From assembly GCA_949317995.1 (NCBI GenBank), contig OX439050.1:54871777-54935776 (forward strand): a DNA stretch of 64,000 bases, in the 5' to 3' direction. Shown piece after piece: positions 45,517 to 58,272 of this stretch. A program made the translations under genes and the position numbers. This DNA comes from Acholoe squamosa (taxonomy: Eukaryota; Annelida; Polychaeta; Phyllodocida; Polynoidae). The notes beneath the pieces are model-generated. The model saw only the letters and a program-made list of their open reading frames with translations, made no database searches and was not told where the DNA came from. The stretch's first letter is position 1; each line of letters begins with the position of its first letter.

Positions 45517-46768
45517 GGTCAGCATTTCGCGATGACGATGGGTAAATCAGAGTTAATTATGGTTTATTTTGATGAAATATCGATTAATTATCCACCCAAA
45601 CACCTTGACATAAATGTAAAGATGAACTCTGATCAGTTTGAGCTTCCTGTTTCTTCACTCGCGTGTCCTGCCCGCTCCGCACTTGGCCTACCGGCCTCAT
45701 GCAGAATGGGCAGGACACGCTCGTGAAGAAACGGTCAGCTCAAACTGGTCATCGTTCACCTTTACCATTATATGCATTAAGACAGCCTCCAGGAGTGTAA
45801 GAACCCTGTAAGGTTGGCATGATACATGAATGTAGCCATGGCTAGTACACTCACCAAGTTTACAACTAAACTATGTTGCAATGTTTGCTACCATGGTTAC
45901 ACCATGTAGAATACACTTGTACCTAGCGCCATATGACGGTACTAGAAAAATAAAACATGTGCTTGAAGAGTGAGTAGTATTTCCGGTTCCTGCATACTAA
46001 GGAGTGGGTTAGAGTGGAAGTTAAATATAGATATCTCCCACTACCCTTTGCTGCTTCCTGTATATATACGGTGGTGCCCTGAGGGTTTATACCTCAGAGC
46101 ACCAGGGTATATGTAGAGTTGCTATGTCGCACTATGGTACCACTTTCTGTAGACCACTCCCTGTCTAGTTTTTGACTTGCTTCATGACCCAACTTGATAA
46201 ATTGTCTTGTCAATCTTCTTGGATGAGGTGTGGACTGGTTTGGTGAGCAAGTGTGTCATATATGTCCCAACGCCCATCCAACTAGTATATTTTATCATGT
46301 CCAGAAATATAGGCATCCCTCCAATATATCTTGGCTGTTTTGGATCAATTGTGAATTGGGGGACATTGATTATACTGCAAATTGCAAGAGCTCTAGGCTG
46401 AATCCCATTAGGCATTCTAGGCCCACGTAATTTCTGCCACGCCTAGGCCTATCGAATACAGTGACTACCGCAATGTCGCCTTCAACCCGCAGACATCCTA
46501 AATAACGGAAGTGAGCTAATTTTAAATCACTATGGAATCTGATATTGCAATCACAACTCAATCTGGCCAAGACAGTGCAGAATTGGACTAAGATTGAACA
46601 ATGTGCATATTAAAAAAGTGATTTTCGGCATATATACAGTTTTAGCCTGTAGAGTGAAGCGTGGTTGTGTATTGAAAGTAAAACGTATCTCCAAGCTACT
46701 ACCTAATTCCATTTAAATTTACAGGAGAATGTTCCAAGAGGCAGACACTTTCACTTGAGGAAATGCAG
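45509..46768 (+). CDS. 5' exons of a plus-strand gene (rest not found)
   Basis: Candidate exon 1 ends at 45541 (ATGG/GTAAAT). Exon 2 is 46725-46768 (TTTACAG acceptor, CAG/GTATCT donor). With ATG at 45532 the product starts MTMGECSKRQTLSLEEMQ and the phases agree. An upstream ATG at 45509 (inside the YY1 site) gives only MAAVSISR before a stop that overlaps the second ATG, so it would act as a short upstream ORF. KRQTLSLEEM is reminiscent of pogo/CENP-B type N-termini, which is weak evidence. Exon 3 would lie beyond the foldback at 46.8 kb. Confidence 0.4.
45606..45770. mobile_element. Palindromic MITE of about 165 bp
   Basis: GATCAGTTTGAGC...GTTTCTTCACTCGCGTGTCC on the left pairs with GGACACGCTCGTGAAGAAAC...GCTCAAACTGGTC on the right. 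The arms are about 65 bp with an asymmetric loop. It lies in the proposed first intron, about 70 bp after the donor. Confidence 0.7.
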
Positions 46769-46825
46769 GTATCTAACAACTAAGATCCTAATTAATCTTT
46801 TATTCTAAAACAGTGTCCTCGTAAG

Positions 46826-47779
46826 TATGGAGCCCCTAATAGGACATACCAAAAATAATTTTTTCACCAGAAAAAATATTCTTGCGGGTACAGAAACAAT
46901 TCTTGCGGGTACTGAACAATTTCTGCAGGTACAGAAACAATTCTTGCGGTTACTGAACAATTCCTGCGGGTACAGAAATAATTCTTGCGGGTACAGAACA
47001 ATTCTTGCGGGTACAGAAATAATTCTTGCGAGTACTGAAGAATTCTTGCGGGTACAGAAACAATTTTTGCGGGTACTGAAGAATTCTTGCGGGTACTGAA
47101 GAATTCTTGCGGATACTGAACAATACCAAAAAGATTTTTTTCATGAAAAAAATATTCCTGCAGGTACTGGAAGATTTCTACGGATACTGGAAGATTCCTG
47201 CAGGTACTGGAAGATTCCTGCAGGTACAGGAACATTTTTGCAGGTACACAAAGAATTCTTGTGGGTGCACAAAGAATTCTTGTAGGTGCTAGAATTATCC
47301 TTGTGGGTGCTAGAATTATGCATTCACCTACGAAAAAGTCTTTTTTTCCTCCAATAAAATCTTTCTTGTGCCAGCCAGAATTGTTCTAGTAGCCGCAAGA
47401 ATTGTTCAGTACCTGTAAGAATTGTTTCTGTACCCGCAAGAATTGTTCAGTACCTGCAAGAATTGTTCCTGTTTCTGCAAGAATGTTCCTGTTTCTGCAG
47501 GAATGTTCCTGTACCCACAGGAATATATTTTGCATGAAAAAAAATCTTTTTATTATGTTCCTGTTTCCTCAGGAATGTTCCTGTTTCCGCAAGAATGTTC
47601 CTGTACCTGCAGGAATATATTTTGCATGGAAAAAATCTTTTTATTATGTTCCTGTTTCCGCAGGAATGTTCCTGTTTCCGCAAGAATGTCCCTGTTTCCG
47701 CAGGAATGTTCCTGTACCCGCAGGAATATATTTTGCATGAAAATAAATCTTTTTAGTATGTCCTATTTGGGGCTCCGTA
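46826..47779. mobile_element. Foldback element built of 24-bp repeats
   Basis: Ends TATGGAGCCCCTAATAGGAC and the complement of TACGGAGCCCCAAATAGGAC, flanked by CGTAAG on both sides (46820-46825, 47780-47785). Each arm is an array of about 12-15 units of TTCTTGCGGGTACAGAAACA or the reverse complement. The architecture is like Drosophila FB elements (inverted arrays of short direct repeats). Open frames of 78-123 codons on both strands reflect the 24-bp period. Confidence 0.8.
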
Positions 47780-47789
47780 CGTAAGTGTA

Positions 47790-49960
47790 CCTCCTTTTTG
47801 TAGCAGCTTTAATTCCTGCAATATTCATGTGGGATACCAAATTGCAAATGTCAAAAACTCTACTGTAAAAATCATCTCACGGCCTTCAGCCTTTTGTGAA
47901 TTTGAATAGGGATTCTCACACATTGTATACAGGAAAAAATGTTTAAATTTCAGTCTGATTCTCAACTAGTACTATCGGGGCGGATTCATGAAACTATTAT
48001 GTTTGGCCCTATTTTAGGCCTTTACTTTATTTTAACGACGTACAGCTCGAGGACACCATTCTTCCTTATTCCAATCACATTTGACAAAAACACACGGGGC
48101 TTAAAACATTGGCAAATATGTGTATGTCAGCCACGTACTTATGATGAAATTGATGTTACAAGCTATTGTTAAAAATTGTCAAAAAAGAATTTCAACTCCA
48201 GAGGTGTATAATATATTATGTGACTCGTCCTTATCAGTTGTCATAAGCGTGAATCACAAACACTGATTGATTAAGTAGAATTCATAAATCATCTTGTATG
48301 GTGCTCAACCGATTTGTATTGCCTAGTATAGGCATGTTTGGTCATGAAAAAAACAACAAACGAGTAATGCCTTTAGGTAAGGGCTGGCCTGCAAGGCGTC
48401 TGAAATTTATCTTAAAAACTCAAAATTGTCTTCAGTGAGGGTCTTACTGAGTTTCTCAAGAAACCTATAAGTGGCAAAGGGTAGTTATTTTTGTATGATT
48501 GCATGGGTAACACACTGTAGGGAAAGTAGACTGATTTTTAAGAATGTATGATGGACTTTCAGTGACTTTGTGTAAACTTAGGATTGTGAGTCAACTTCCA
48601 TAAACTTTGTACCTTCCATGCCACATAATGGAAGGCACACAGTTTCGAAAGTTTTTGATTTGGTGCACTTAAAATGACATGTTGTGATACTTTTGGACCA
48701 ACATTAGCTGCTATCTGAGCATTCTGTGTGTGGCCTATTTGTCATTTTGTGACTCATGATGAGTGTTGAAGGTTTTACGGCATAGCCTATAAAAACTGAC
48801 CCGTTTAGAGCTGGTGACTTGAATCTACTTTTCTAAATTACAAAGATACGGGCCTATCAATGAATAAAGGGGTTATTAGGTAATACTGAGTCTATTTTTT
48901 TCTTCCCTTCTCTAGCCAGAAAAGCACAACTAATTAAATCAGCCCATCAAATGACATTATAGACCAGCTATGAGATTTTTGTAAAGGCAGTCTTTTATCA
49001 GCCTAACTTCTGACCAACGGAATGGGGCTTTATTGACTATATTTCATATTAGTACAAATCAAAAAGCAGATTTAGGGTAGAATCTGGTACTATTTGGATA
49101 ACACAAGAGGTCTACAAATTAATCTTTATTCATGATTCTCGATGATGTGTTATGATAAATGATAAAGAGAGGACACGTGCTGGTTTGAATGCTAGAACAG
49201 TTAATGGCATCAGCTTGAAGACATATCATACTTGGGTTTTATTCAGCTCTGGTCAGGGTGTGAAAGCTTTGATCATGTACCCACCTAACTATATGACAAA
49301 CGCCTCTCAGTAGGCTCTCCTCATTGAAATCGTCTATATATACCCTATTCAGATTGGCATACATTAAATACATATATAGATCTAGCAAAGGGTCGTTTCT
49401 TCTTCTGTATCATTTTCTTCTTCTTCAATATCATATCATATGTTCCTAAGTTACTATCTACTATTGTTCCTCTCATCCATGGTGTATATACTTGTATTCA
49501 AGTCAATGTATATTCAGGCTCTTATCAATTGAAAGAACCAAACTTGATTATATAACTTTGTACCACAGTGGCAGCTGCGCTACTGTACCAATCCACGCTG
49601 TTTTTAGTTTGTATTGCCATTATCAGTACATCAACATATTGTTCTCTAATACATCATTTAAAATTAAATAGAATTAGCACCTAGTGGTGGTTAGTCTTAT
49701 AAGTGTTATAAAAGTCAGTGAACGAGCAATCCTCTCAAAGTTTGTAACTCAGGGGGAGGTATGTAGAGATGTCAATACTTGAACTATCCTTTTCTTACAC
49801 AGAAGAGAGGTATGTAGAGGTATTTGCAATAACCTTGGTTTAGAAGGAGTTGATGGTGCAGGCGTGCAGTGTTGTTTGGTGTGCCTTTTGTTCATATTGA
49901 ACTTGACCATCTGTAAACAATACCCTCGTGCATCATCTCGCCTTGGCTCACATTCAGTTG
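47790..49960. other. No feature recognised
   Basis: Unique-looking AT-rich sequence. No exon with consistent phase follows from the 46768 donor and no terminal repeats were seen. Confidence 0.4.
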
Positions 49961-51328
49961 TAGTGGAGACCGGGGCACATTGGGACACTTTTGGTCAGTT
50001 TTTGCACTCCTGTGAAGATTCTTTTAAAAGAGAAACAAACAACTAATGCTCTCAAAAAATACCCTTGAATATTGGCTACAATTATAGAATAGTAATGAAC
50101 ATCTAAGGAATATGGATTTTATGGAATTGAATTTTTATTGAAAATAATAATATGTCCCATTGTTCCCTGGCACCGGGGCACAGTGGGACACTCCATGGGG
50201 CACAGTGGGACATTACCTTCCTAATTGCCATAATCCCTCCAATCAATTTAATGTTATTTTTCTCAACATCATTAAACTAATCTATGCCATTATCATCATT
50301 TCACAACTGTGCAAATTACTGTAAGTTGAAGTTTTCGTCCCCAAACTGATATTATATTCACTTCCCAGCAAATGAACTGCTTTGAAGATTAGAAATGTAC
50401 AGCTGTTCTTGCAAGCCTCCAATTGACATTATTGTGAGGTATCTGGCTATAATACTGCCCAAATCCACCTTACTCGCTATGCTATAAGCTTTATATCTTT
50501 CAAATATCTACACCACTCTGAGAACCCCACCCCTCTTCTGCAAAGGAAAGATAAAAAGGAGAGGGTCTGACAGTGCTGGATCAAGGAGATGAACGCATGT
50601 TCATTTTACATCAAATTTTCTTTTTCCAAGCACCCAAAATGCATATCTATAAAGATATGAATTATTTTCCAGGGAGGTATTCTCTGTATTGATAACTTTA
50701 TCTAACCTGCTTACTGACAACTAGTTAATGAATATCCATATTTGCAGAGAACACTGGGGGCACCATGGTACACTCCCTTGTGATTTAATCAAAACAGGAA
50801 ATATGTTTAACTCTCTATATAAATTGATCAGAATCTCTATAAATCTTATATTTTGAGCTTAATTCAAAAGAACAAGATTGTTTAGCCACACTATGCCAAC
50901 CAGGACACAATATAATGTGTCCCACTTTGCCCTGAAAACGACTGTCCCACTGTGCCTCAGGCATATTTTCCTTAAGATTTAAGGGTGTAGCTTGTGACAC
51001 ATATAATTTGGTTCTGCAAAACTGCTGCCAAAAATGACATTTTTAGTGGATATTACATAAATAAAAGAATGAACTCCATATCTCTAAGAGTTTAGAGAAG
51101 AGGACGCTGATAGATCATTGATAGAATCTCTCTTTGACCCCCCAAAAGTGACAAAATAGCCAGTCAGGTAAAGTGAACCAGAGTGTAAACAAGAGTCTAG
51201 TATAGAAAGAAGGGAGCCTCCCTGTGACTCTCTTTGATGAGGAGACTTAATGATTTCCTCTCTATTCCTAGAGACAGGATCCGCTGTCCCACTGTGCCCC
51301 ATGTCCCACTGTGGCCCGGTCTCCCCTA
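49961..51328. mobile_element. 1.37-kb inverted-repeat element, GGGGCACAGTGGGACA family
   Basis: Ends TAGTGGAGACCGGGGCACAT and the complement TAGGGGAGACCGGGCCACAG. Internal copies of CACCGGGGCACAGTGGGACA and TGTCCCACTGTGCC occur near both ends. The interior is non-coding. Confidence 0.7.
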
Positions 51329-51572
51329 CTGCATTCTCAATGCACTCGATTCAAAAATCAATTGAGATGCCTTGAGACTTGAGTATCGACGAAGTGGATT
51401 TGTGTGGGTGGTTCCGGAAATGAAATGTTCTCTAGTTGAGGTTTTTTTTTATTTGGCTGTTGGGGGCGCCCCAACAAATTGCTGCTGATCCTGTAACTGC
51501 AACTCAGGCTGTAGGGGGATTCCCACTTGTAAAGGGATTCCCCATGGTGACGTCATTAGGTAATGGTTATCC

Positions 51573-51705
51573 TCAAGCTGGACTTGAGTTCGGTGAGCTT
51601 TGGAGGGGAGGACGGTGGCAGGGGATGAGGATCAGCCGATATGGGGGCGTCCGTTTCTCCTCCACGGGCTCGGTGGGCACACCTTCCATATACAGATCTG
51701 GGCTC
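51573..51705 (-). CDS. Possible terminal exon downstream of 52421
   Basis: Acceptor GTTGTGTTTACAG, then two plausible open frames: SPDLYMEGVPTEPVEEKRTP (stop TGA at 51573) and one reading DAPISADPHPLPPSSPPKL with a stop near 51555. Neither frame joins the 52421 donor in phase, so an exon may be missing between them or this is not an exon. Confidence 0.35.
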
Positions 51706-52420
51706 CTGTAAACACAACAACATGTGATGTCAAAGCGAGGTTATACGAGATTCCACGAGACACCATCTAGTGATATGAGGGTATTGTAAATAGAACTCAT
51801 ATCTCTGTCAATAAATGTCACAGTACACACCTATAGACACGTCAAGGTATTGGCAATATGTGTGGGAAAGGTTAAATAGTTTCCTCCATAACGACCCATG
51901 ATTTATTTCATGTTTAGAATGAGACTTCTAATAGTAAATCATATTGGAGGTCAACCTCAACAGGGCCGTGAAGAGACTAAATCTCATTCTCCACGGCCGC
52001 GTTCTCAACTCTGTTGTCACCAAAATAGCATCAAAGCTCTCATCAAAAAGTGATTATTGATGTATTCCTATTATCAATAAATGAAGTGAATACAAGCATC
52101 CACTTTGTAGGATTGCTCCAAATTGTATTTCCTCACTTTCCAGCCTCGAGGCAGAGCAAAGTGAAATTTTCTGCTTCGAGGTTAACTCATGAATAAACAC
52201 TGCAATTCTCGTGAATCCCTGTCTATCTACTTATATTCTGATACGTTCCCTTTTCACTATTTTCCCAATATAGTTGACAAAATCTGGAAGTAACCTCTCT
52301 CTGAGTATATCTAAAGGTAGAGCACCATGTTTTGTATACTGTCATTGTCCATAAAATATCAAAGTTATATGAACTGTACGGAATTATTTCTCCAAACCAT
52401 ACCAAAATAATTGTTCTCAC

Positions 52421-52682
52421 CTGAACTGGATTGTCTTTTAATAGTTGGCAGGATATCGCTGAATTCAGATGGTACTTCCGGTAGACGTCCTAGTTGGGAG
52501 TTGTGTACAGTGGCAGATGGCCACAGAGTCTGAATCCTCTGACCTTGACGTAAGTCCTCCCGTGACGTTTCTTGACGTGCATCTATGTCAGAGGCTGACT
52601 TTTGGTGAAGAACTTGGTTGACGTAGGCGTCTATTTGAGGATCTAGGCGCTGTAACTTTTTCAGAAGTCGTTTCGCCTCTGC
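52421..52682 (-). CDS. Internal coding exon, unknown protein
   Basis: Acceptor TTCTCTTCACAG, donor CAG/GTGAGAA, 262 nt, phase 0 to phase 1, no stop and no ATG. The product starts AEAKRLLKKLQRLDPQIDAY (helical, basic) and continues QVLHQKSASDIDARQETSRE, then LPEVPSEFSDILPTIKRQSS. Base composition (about 50% GC) is higher than in the surroundings, as in coding sequence. I do not recognise the family. It could be a scaffold or cytoskeletal protein with a helical head and disordered tail. Upstream exons were not found with confidence. Confidence 0.65.
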
Positions 52683-52941
52683 CTGTGAAGAGAAAGGGAG
52701 AAAGGAGAACTGTTTAGTTAATCAATGAATAGAAAATCAGTGAATTCAATTATGGTTTATAACACAAGGAAAAGTAGTACTAGAATTATGTTTATAACAT
52801 CAAATAGATCCCACTATCCCCAGATGTTGTAGAGGGTAGAAACAGATCAGAATCTGAGTTGGTATGCCAAAATACACACGTTTTTCAAACATCAGAATCC
52901 AAAACCGTATACCATCTATGAAATCTTTGCATAAGAGTCCA

Positions 52942-53794
52942 CACAAAAAAAAAGTACCTACAAAAACTTAGACAAAGTGACTTATTATTCTTATTGAGTA
53001 CTTATGACTAATAAATGACCAAGGAGGTCTAAGTTCTCTTAGACACATTGACTACCCAAATATGTTTCACTCTCTGAGCACTGTCTTGAACAGTGTATCT
53101 GCTGGGAGTTTTAGGCAAGCTAACATATCTTAGTCACTTTTACTAAGAAATCTTAGTTTTATTTTACCAAGATCCATTGGTAAATTTGACTAAGGGATAG
53201 ACACATAGTGTTATCTTTACACACCAGGTGGCAGCATGGTTTGAAACAGGATTTTTTCTGGTGGGTGTGTACAATAGATATTTACATGGATGGCAAAAAT
53301 TATGATGATTTTTCAGGAAAGACATGTATTTTAGGCTTTCAAAATTCAATCTTACATTACACTTGGCAAAATATTCCAAATAGTTTGATGCCTTGTCAAA
53401 TGAAATAGATAGTCAGAGAGGAACACCTATTCTAGGGTAATCTAGATAAATAAAATATCCACATTTGAATTTGCTTCTTTGTGGAAACCCAGCATAACTT
53501 GGTTTAGAGATTCTAAATGAATACGATGTTAGGCATTTCAAATGCTTCCTAAATGAGCAGACTCTGGTTTCACCAGTTGAATTGAAATAAAAATATCAGG
53601 TAGCGTACTCAGTCAAAACAACCAAGGAATCCTAGTCCAAATCTGCAGGCTGAGGCAAGTTGGCCACCTTATCTAATGGTAATATTTGACTAAGAAAAAG
53701 AGGGATGTCTAGAGACGGTATTTTGACTAAACATTGCTAGAAAGTTAGATAGTTCGACTGGTATTTGACTAACATTTGGAACTTTTTTTTTGTG
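52942..53794. mobile_element. 850-bp inverted-repeat element (CACAAAAAAAAAGT ends)
   Basis: Left CACAAAAAAAAAGTACCTAC and right AACTTTTTTTTTGTG form the termini. TTTGACTAA/TTAGTCA words recur inside, including near the right end. Non-coding. Confidence 0.55.
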
Positions 53795-55620
53795 TTGTAG
53801 CGAAATGGGTGATTTTGGGAGATAATTTTTTTTTTTTTTCAAAATCTTTTATTTATACTAGTTGACACAAGGTGGGTCCTGTGGTCCCCTATTCACTTGG
53901 CACCAGTGGGCATTTGGTTTGTGGTATATATTCATATCGTAACGCAATGGCGGCACTTTATTTTACAATAGAACAAATTTTAGTCAAATTTAAATCGTAC
54001 ATGAAAAGAGAATAGCTAGACAATCAATATCTGAAAGTGATTTTGGGAATTCTTGGATTTACAAAATACATAATCAATAGATACAAAGTAGTGTACAGTA
54101 TGTTCCTATGAGTTTATGCAATAGGGTCATTCATATTTCAACCTTTTACTGCAACCTACACTCCACAAAAAAAAACAAAAAAAACTCAGGGTGCGGTTTT
54201 ACTCATATATCATATAGTATGGAATGGCAACATGTTGGGGTCCATAGCGTAGTGTAGCTCATAATAAACCCAGTAACTCAGGATGTGTGGGTGTGGCTTA
54301 TCTGCTGGCTTTTAAGCATATTGTAACCGGATATGACACGAAAGTAATACAAAGTGATTAACATGGGGCCTAAATTTATAAGGGTGGAAAAAGAAAATTG
54401 GGCCCTTTCTCTCGAAAAGACAAGTCTGTCCTGCTGAGCATTTCTGTTCAGTAGACAGCTTCCTTTTGTTCTTATCTATGCAAGTCGAATATAAAGTCAT
54501 TGTGGATTCAGCAAGTTTGAACACAAATGGCACCATCCAAATAAAAACACCATACTGAATGTACCGGCAGCAAAGAGATATGGATGGTATTTATAGTCCC
54601 TCCTTCTTAGGGAGTGTTGGGTCATTTTAACGTACCTGCACTGATATATTTTAGCCTCTGATACACCCTGGATTCATATAAGACCTGTGATTATTTGAAG
54701 TATAAAAATGGGTGAATTTTTAGAGGTTTGAAATACCCTTCTACCCTGCGCTAAGATGAAACCTGTGCTAATTTGCAGACCTTTCTAATAAAATGAGCCA
54801 CTATGCTAGATACTTTTGAGTTGACTCAACAGAGCAGTAATTGTCCACCAGTCATACCTCTTTTTTTATTTGACTAGATATATCTCAATATTCTCATGTT
54901 ACATACGGCACTTAAGAGGAAAATTGCTGAGACTGCAAAACACGTAAGAGGTGATGCCTCCTCAGTCGCACTGGCTACCTGTTGTTGAAACATTTTAAGA
55001 AATGGCTTCCTGATAGCTTTCACTTATTTTGTGTACATTGAACTGCAACCATAATAAAACCAGGGAAGTCTTTGTCACTTCAAAGTCTCTTCATGTGTAT
55101 GAAATGATCTCTGAAACCACTCATAAACTGCTAAAATTGCTTACATATGCCACAATTATTTTGGACAAATAATTATATATTACCCAAAATAATGCTGACA
55201 TTTTAATTAGTGTTTCACTCAGAATTTAATCGATTTTCTGCATTATAAACATGCCGCCTACGGTAGAATGACATCATGGAGAGACGCTGAATGGTTAATT
55301 AATAATCATTGAAATAGGAAAGAACGGCATGAGTAATTATTGACAAGTTTGGGTGGTTAGGTAGACGGGGTCTGTCCACCTTAAAATGTAATTAAATTTT
55401 ATCTTGTATGTGGACAAGTGGAACATCTGAGGCTGGGGCATACACCTGAATCTATTCCTGCTGTTTAGATCCCCATACTTAGGAGACATTTATGTCTACT
55501 GCAGAGGTCCCACCTGCTCTCACAAAGACAGGGAGGGGAAATAGATGAGGCAGAAAAGTTGTACGTGGCAGGAAATAAAGATGTGTTAATAATTCAAAGT
55601 GTTGTACCAAGAAAACACAC
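53795..55620. other. No gene recognised
   Basis: AT-rich sequence with poly-T and poly-A runs (53825-53840, 54165-54186) and no clear element ends or exons. Confidence 0.4.
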
Positions 55621-55633
55621 CTCTCTGGGCGTT

Positions 55634-56208
55634 CTATAAACCACAAGTCTCACAGTGTGAAAGACTTGAGGAGTAGAGATCCGTATCTAAAAGCTCCTCG
55701 TATTGTGCACATTTACGTTCACCCTTTACGTAAAGCATACTGACACAAGCAGTTGAGACGATTCGTTCATTTTCATAAGTGAACCATTTGCCCTGAATTG
55801 GGGCACCATGCTGATCCCCTTTTGGCATTGTAACAATAGTGCAGTATTGGCATAGTGTTTGGAGACAGCTTGAACAACTGACTCTATACTGCTGTCTTCG
55901 TGTATTGCCACTACAAATAACAAAGTGTATTTCAAAATTATGCTCCTTGGAAAGGATTAAATGTCAAAGACGTTAGTAGTATGTCTATGTGGATATTTCA
56001 TTAGGGATGGTCAATTTCTATCAAAGGTCACAAGCGTTATTCCATAGGCAAAATGAAAACTGAGCGAGGATGGCAAAACGATTTCATCAAGTCCTCTTAC
56101 TAAGTGGATCTGAACTAACAATACAGAGTTCATCTCATTCTGATTAACCTTTCCATATGGATAACATAACTGGGGTACATCACATATATTGAACTCCCAT
56201 TGCATCTG
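55634..56208 (-). other. Ambiguous exon-like segments
   Basis: A segment from acceptor TTATTTGTAG (55913) is open in two frames (IHEDSSIESVVQAVSKHYAN to a stop near 55726; CSSCLQTLCQYCTIVTMPKG to a stop at 55634). A second, from acceptor TGCCTTAACAG (56208), reads MQWEFNICDVPQLCYPYGKV and stops at 56011. The segments do not join in phase in any way I could find. They may be remnants of a gene or a transposon. Confidence 0.3.
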
Positions 56209-57207
56209 TTAAGGCAACAATTGATAGTGCTTCTTGTACGTGTACATGTATGTAATATCCATAATGCTAAGCCTGTATGGCTGATACACTGTTGAGGGAT
56301 CAGCTGCTGCAGGATCAACATGATGCAGAAATGAAGTGAGTGCATCATGCTGACTGAGGAAAAATGGAAATATCAATATTTTATCAGTGGCCGATTTAGA
56401 CGGGAGTGTGTGGGCGCGGCCCCCTTCCTTCATGTCAGAGGTTAAGACTTTAATTTCCTCTTTCAACCCAAAAAATAAGCCAATGAGGGTGTTTAAGAAG
56501 GAGCACGCCCCCTCCTTTTCAGAATCTTGGATCTGCCACTATGAATGATTTTCATGCATCATATGTCCCTCTCATTAAAATCTTCCTGAAGTGGTATTAA
56601 TGGTCCTGTCACATATTTACAGAAAACAGATACTATTTTTGTCGTTATACCAGTGCCGGCATAGAGGTCATCTTCAATATCCTAACAATTGAAATATGGG
56701 CAAGAAATTGATGTCCTTGATTTTGAGTACCCACTATAGGCGTTTCGACCTAGAACAAATCTCTACACTTTGGTTTGTTCAGTTCTGAGGGCCCTACTGA
56801 ACCACAATAAGCCCTTCAGGGGCATGATTCTTAAAAAATTCACGCAATAGAATTTCAATTTTCGTCAGGACACAAAGGTCATCAAATCAAGGCCTAATCA
56901 AGCTTATAACTGACATTTCTTCATACCTGCATAAGATAGGCATATGTTACACTAGAAAAGTATTATTATTTCAAAATTTCAAAAAATCTTCTGTTTCTAA
57001 AATGATTGTTGCTAAATTCATGACATGACCACAAAAGGATAGTCAGTTTTTTTAGAATAGCCTTCCTGAGCCCCAAGAACTCCAAGAGGTTTTTAGGTCA
57101 ATGCTGAGTGTTCTATGTGTTCAAGGTCGGCACTTTTGGATTTCACGATATGAACGATATATCTTATACCTTATCCTTTCTGCTTTTTTTTCTGTATGAC
57201 TATATTA

Positions 57208-57615
57208 GGGCCAAAGCCCATTACCCGATTTTACAATAATCGGTACCATTATCGGCCAAATATTGTGCAATACACGTCAACATTGGTCAGTTTGAGCTGA
57301 TAGGGTGGTACAATCTAGGAATTATCTGTGGCCGATTATGCAACACACTGCCAATTCTTATTTTCTTTCCCGATTTTAACATATCAAACATGTTAGAAAA
57401 TCCTTGTAGGCAATGTATTGGATTATTCCAATATCTTTAAGGTTGTACCATTTCTTTTGTGGAATTATCTTGTAGTAGCATTGATTTCCACCCGATTTGT
57501 ACCATCTGGCACAATGGTTCTCCTTCTCAAACCTTAAATCACCGATTCTGCAACCGATTTTGATGTGTATCCTTAAAATCGGCCAGTTTTACAATCGTGT
57601 AATGGGTTTAGGCCC
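57208..57615. mobile_element. 400-bp MITE (GGGCCTAAACCCATTA ends), copy A
   Basis: Ends GGGCCAAAGCCCATTACCCG and the complement of GGGCCTAAACCCATTACACG. Flanks are TTA and TAA, close to the 3-bp TWA duplication of PIF/Harbinger. Inverted relative to copy B. Confidence 0.7.
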
Positions 57616-57853
57616 TAACCTGGCTTTTTGAAGTCCTTATCCTCTATCTCTTGGCAATTGACAAAGGTACAGGGACAACAAGGTTAGTGAAGGTATAGGC
57701 CTAGATGTAAGACCTACAGCTGGACATTTCCCTTCCAGTATCATTGATATTAGCTTTACTTGATGTACGGTATCATTGCGTTTTAGTGCCTGGCTTCAAA
57801 TAAGCTCCTGTATCAGTGATAGGGGGATAAGATGGGTCATGAAATATACATAA

Positions 57854-58272
57854 GGGCCTAAACCCATTAGACGACTGTAAAACTGGCCGATCATTAAGTT
57901 AAACATCAAAATCAGTTGCAAAATCGGGCATTGTAGGGGTGTAGAAGGACAATCAATGTGTCAGATGATACAAATCAGGTGGTGATCAATGACAGTACAG
58001 AATAATTTCTCAAAAGAAAATGGTACAAGCTTGAAGATAATGGCACAGTTCAGTACATTACCTACCAGGATTTTCTAACATGTTTCATATGTCAAAATCG
58101 GGAATGAAAAAAGGAATTTACAGTATGGTGCCAAATCGGCCACAGAATCGGGGACTTATTGTTAGATTTCAACACCCTATCATCTCAAACTGGGCAATAT
58201 CTATGAGTATTATGCAATATTTAGCCGATAAAGGTACCGATTATTGCAAAATTGGGTACTGGGTTTTGGGCC
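57854..58272. mobile_element. 400-bp MITE (GGGCCTAAACCCATTA ends), copy B
   Basis: Ends GGGCCTAAACCCATTAGACG and TACTGGGTTTTGGGCC, flanked by TAA on both sides (57851-57853, 58273-58275). It is a diverged reverse copy of 57208-57615. The open frame 58080-58283 is inside it. Confidence 0.75.

Noticed and set aside
46827-47784. Overlapping frames of 60-123 codons on both strands
   Set aside because: By-product of 24-bp repeats in the foldback element.
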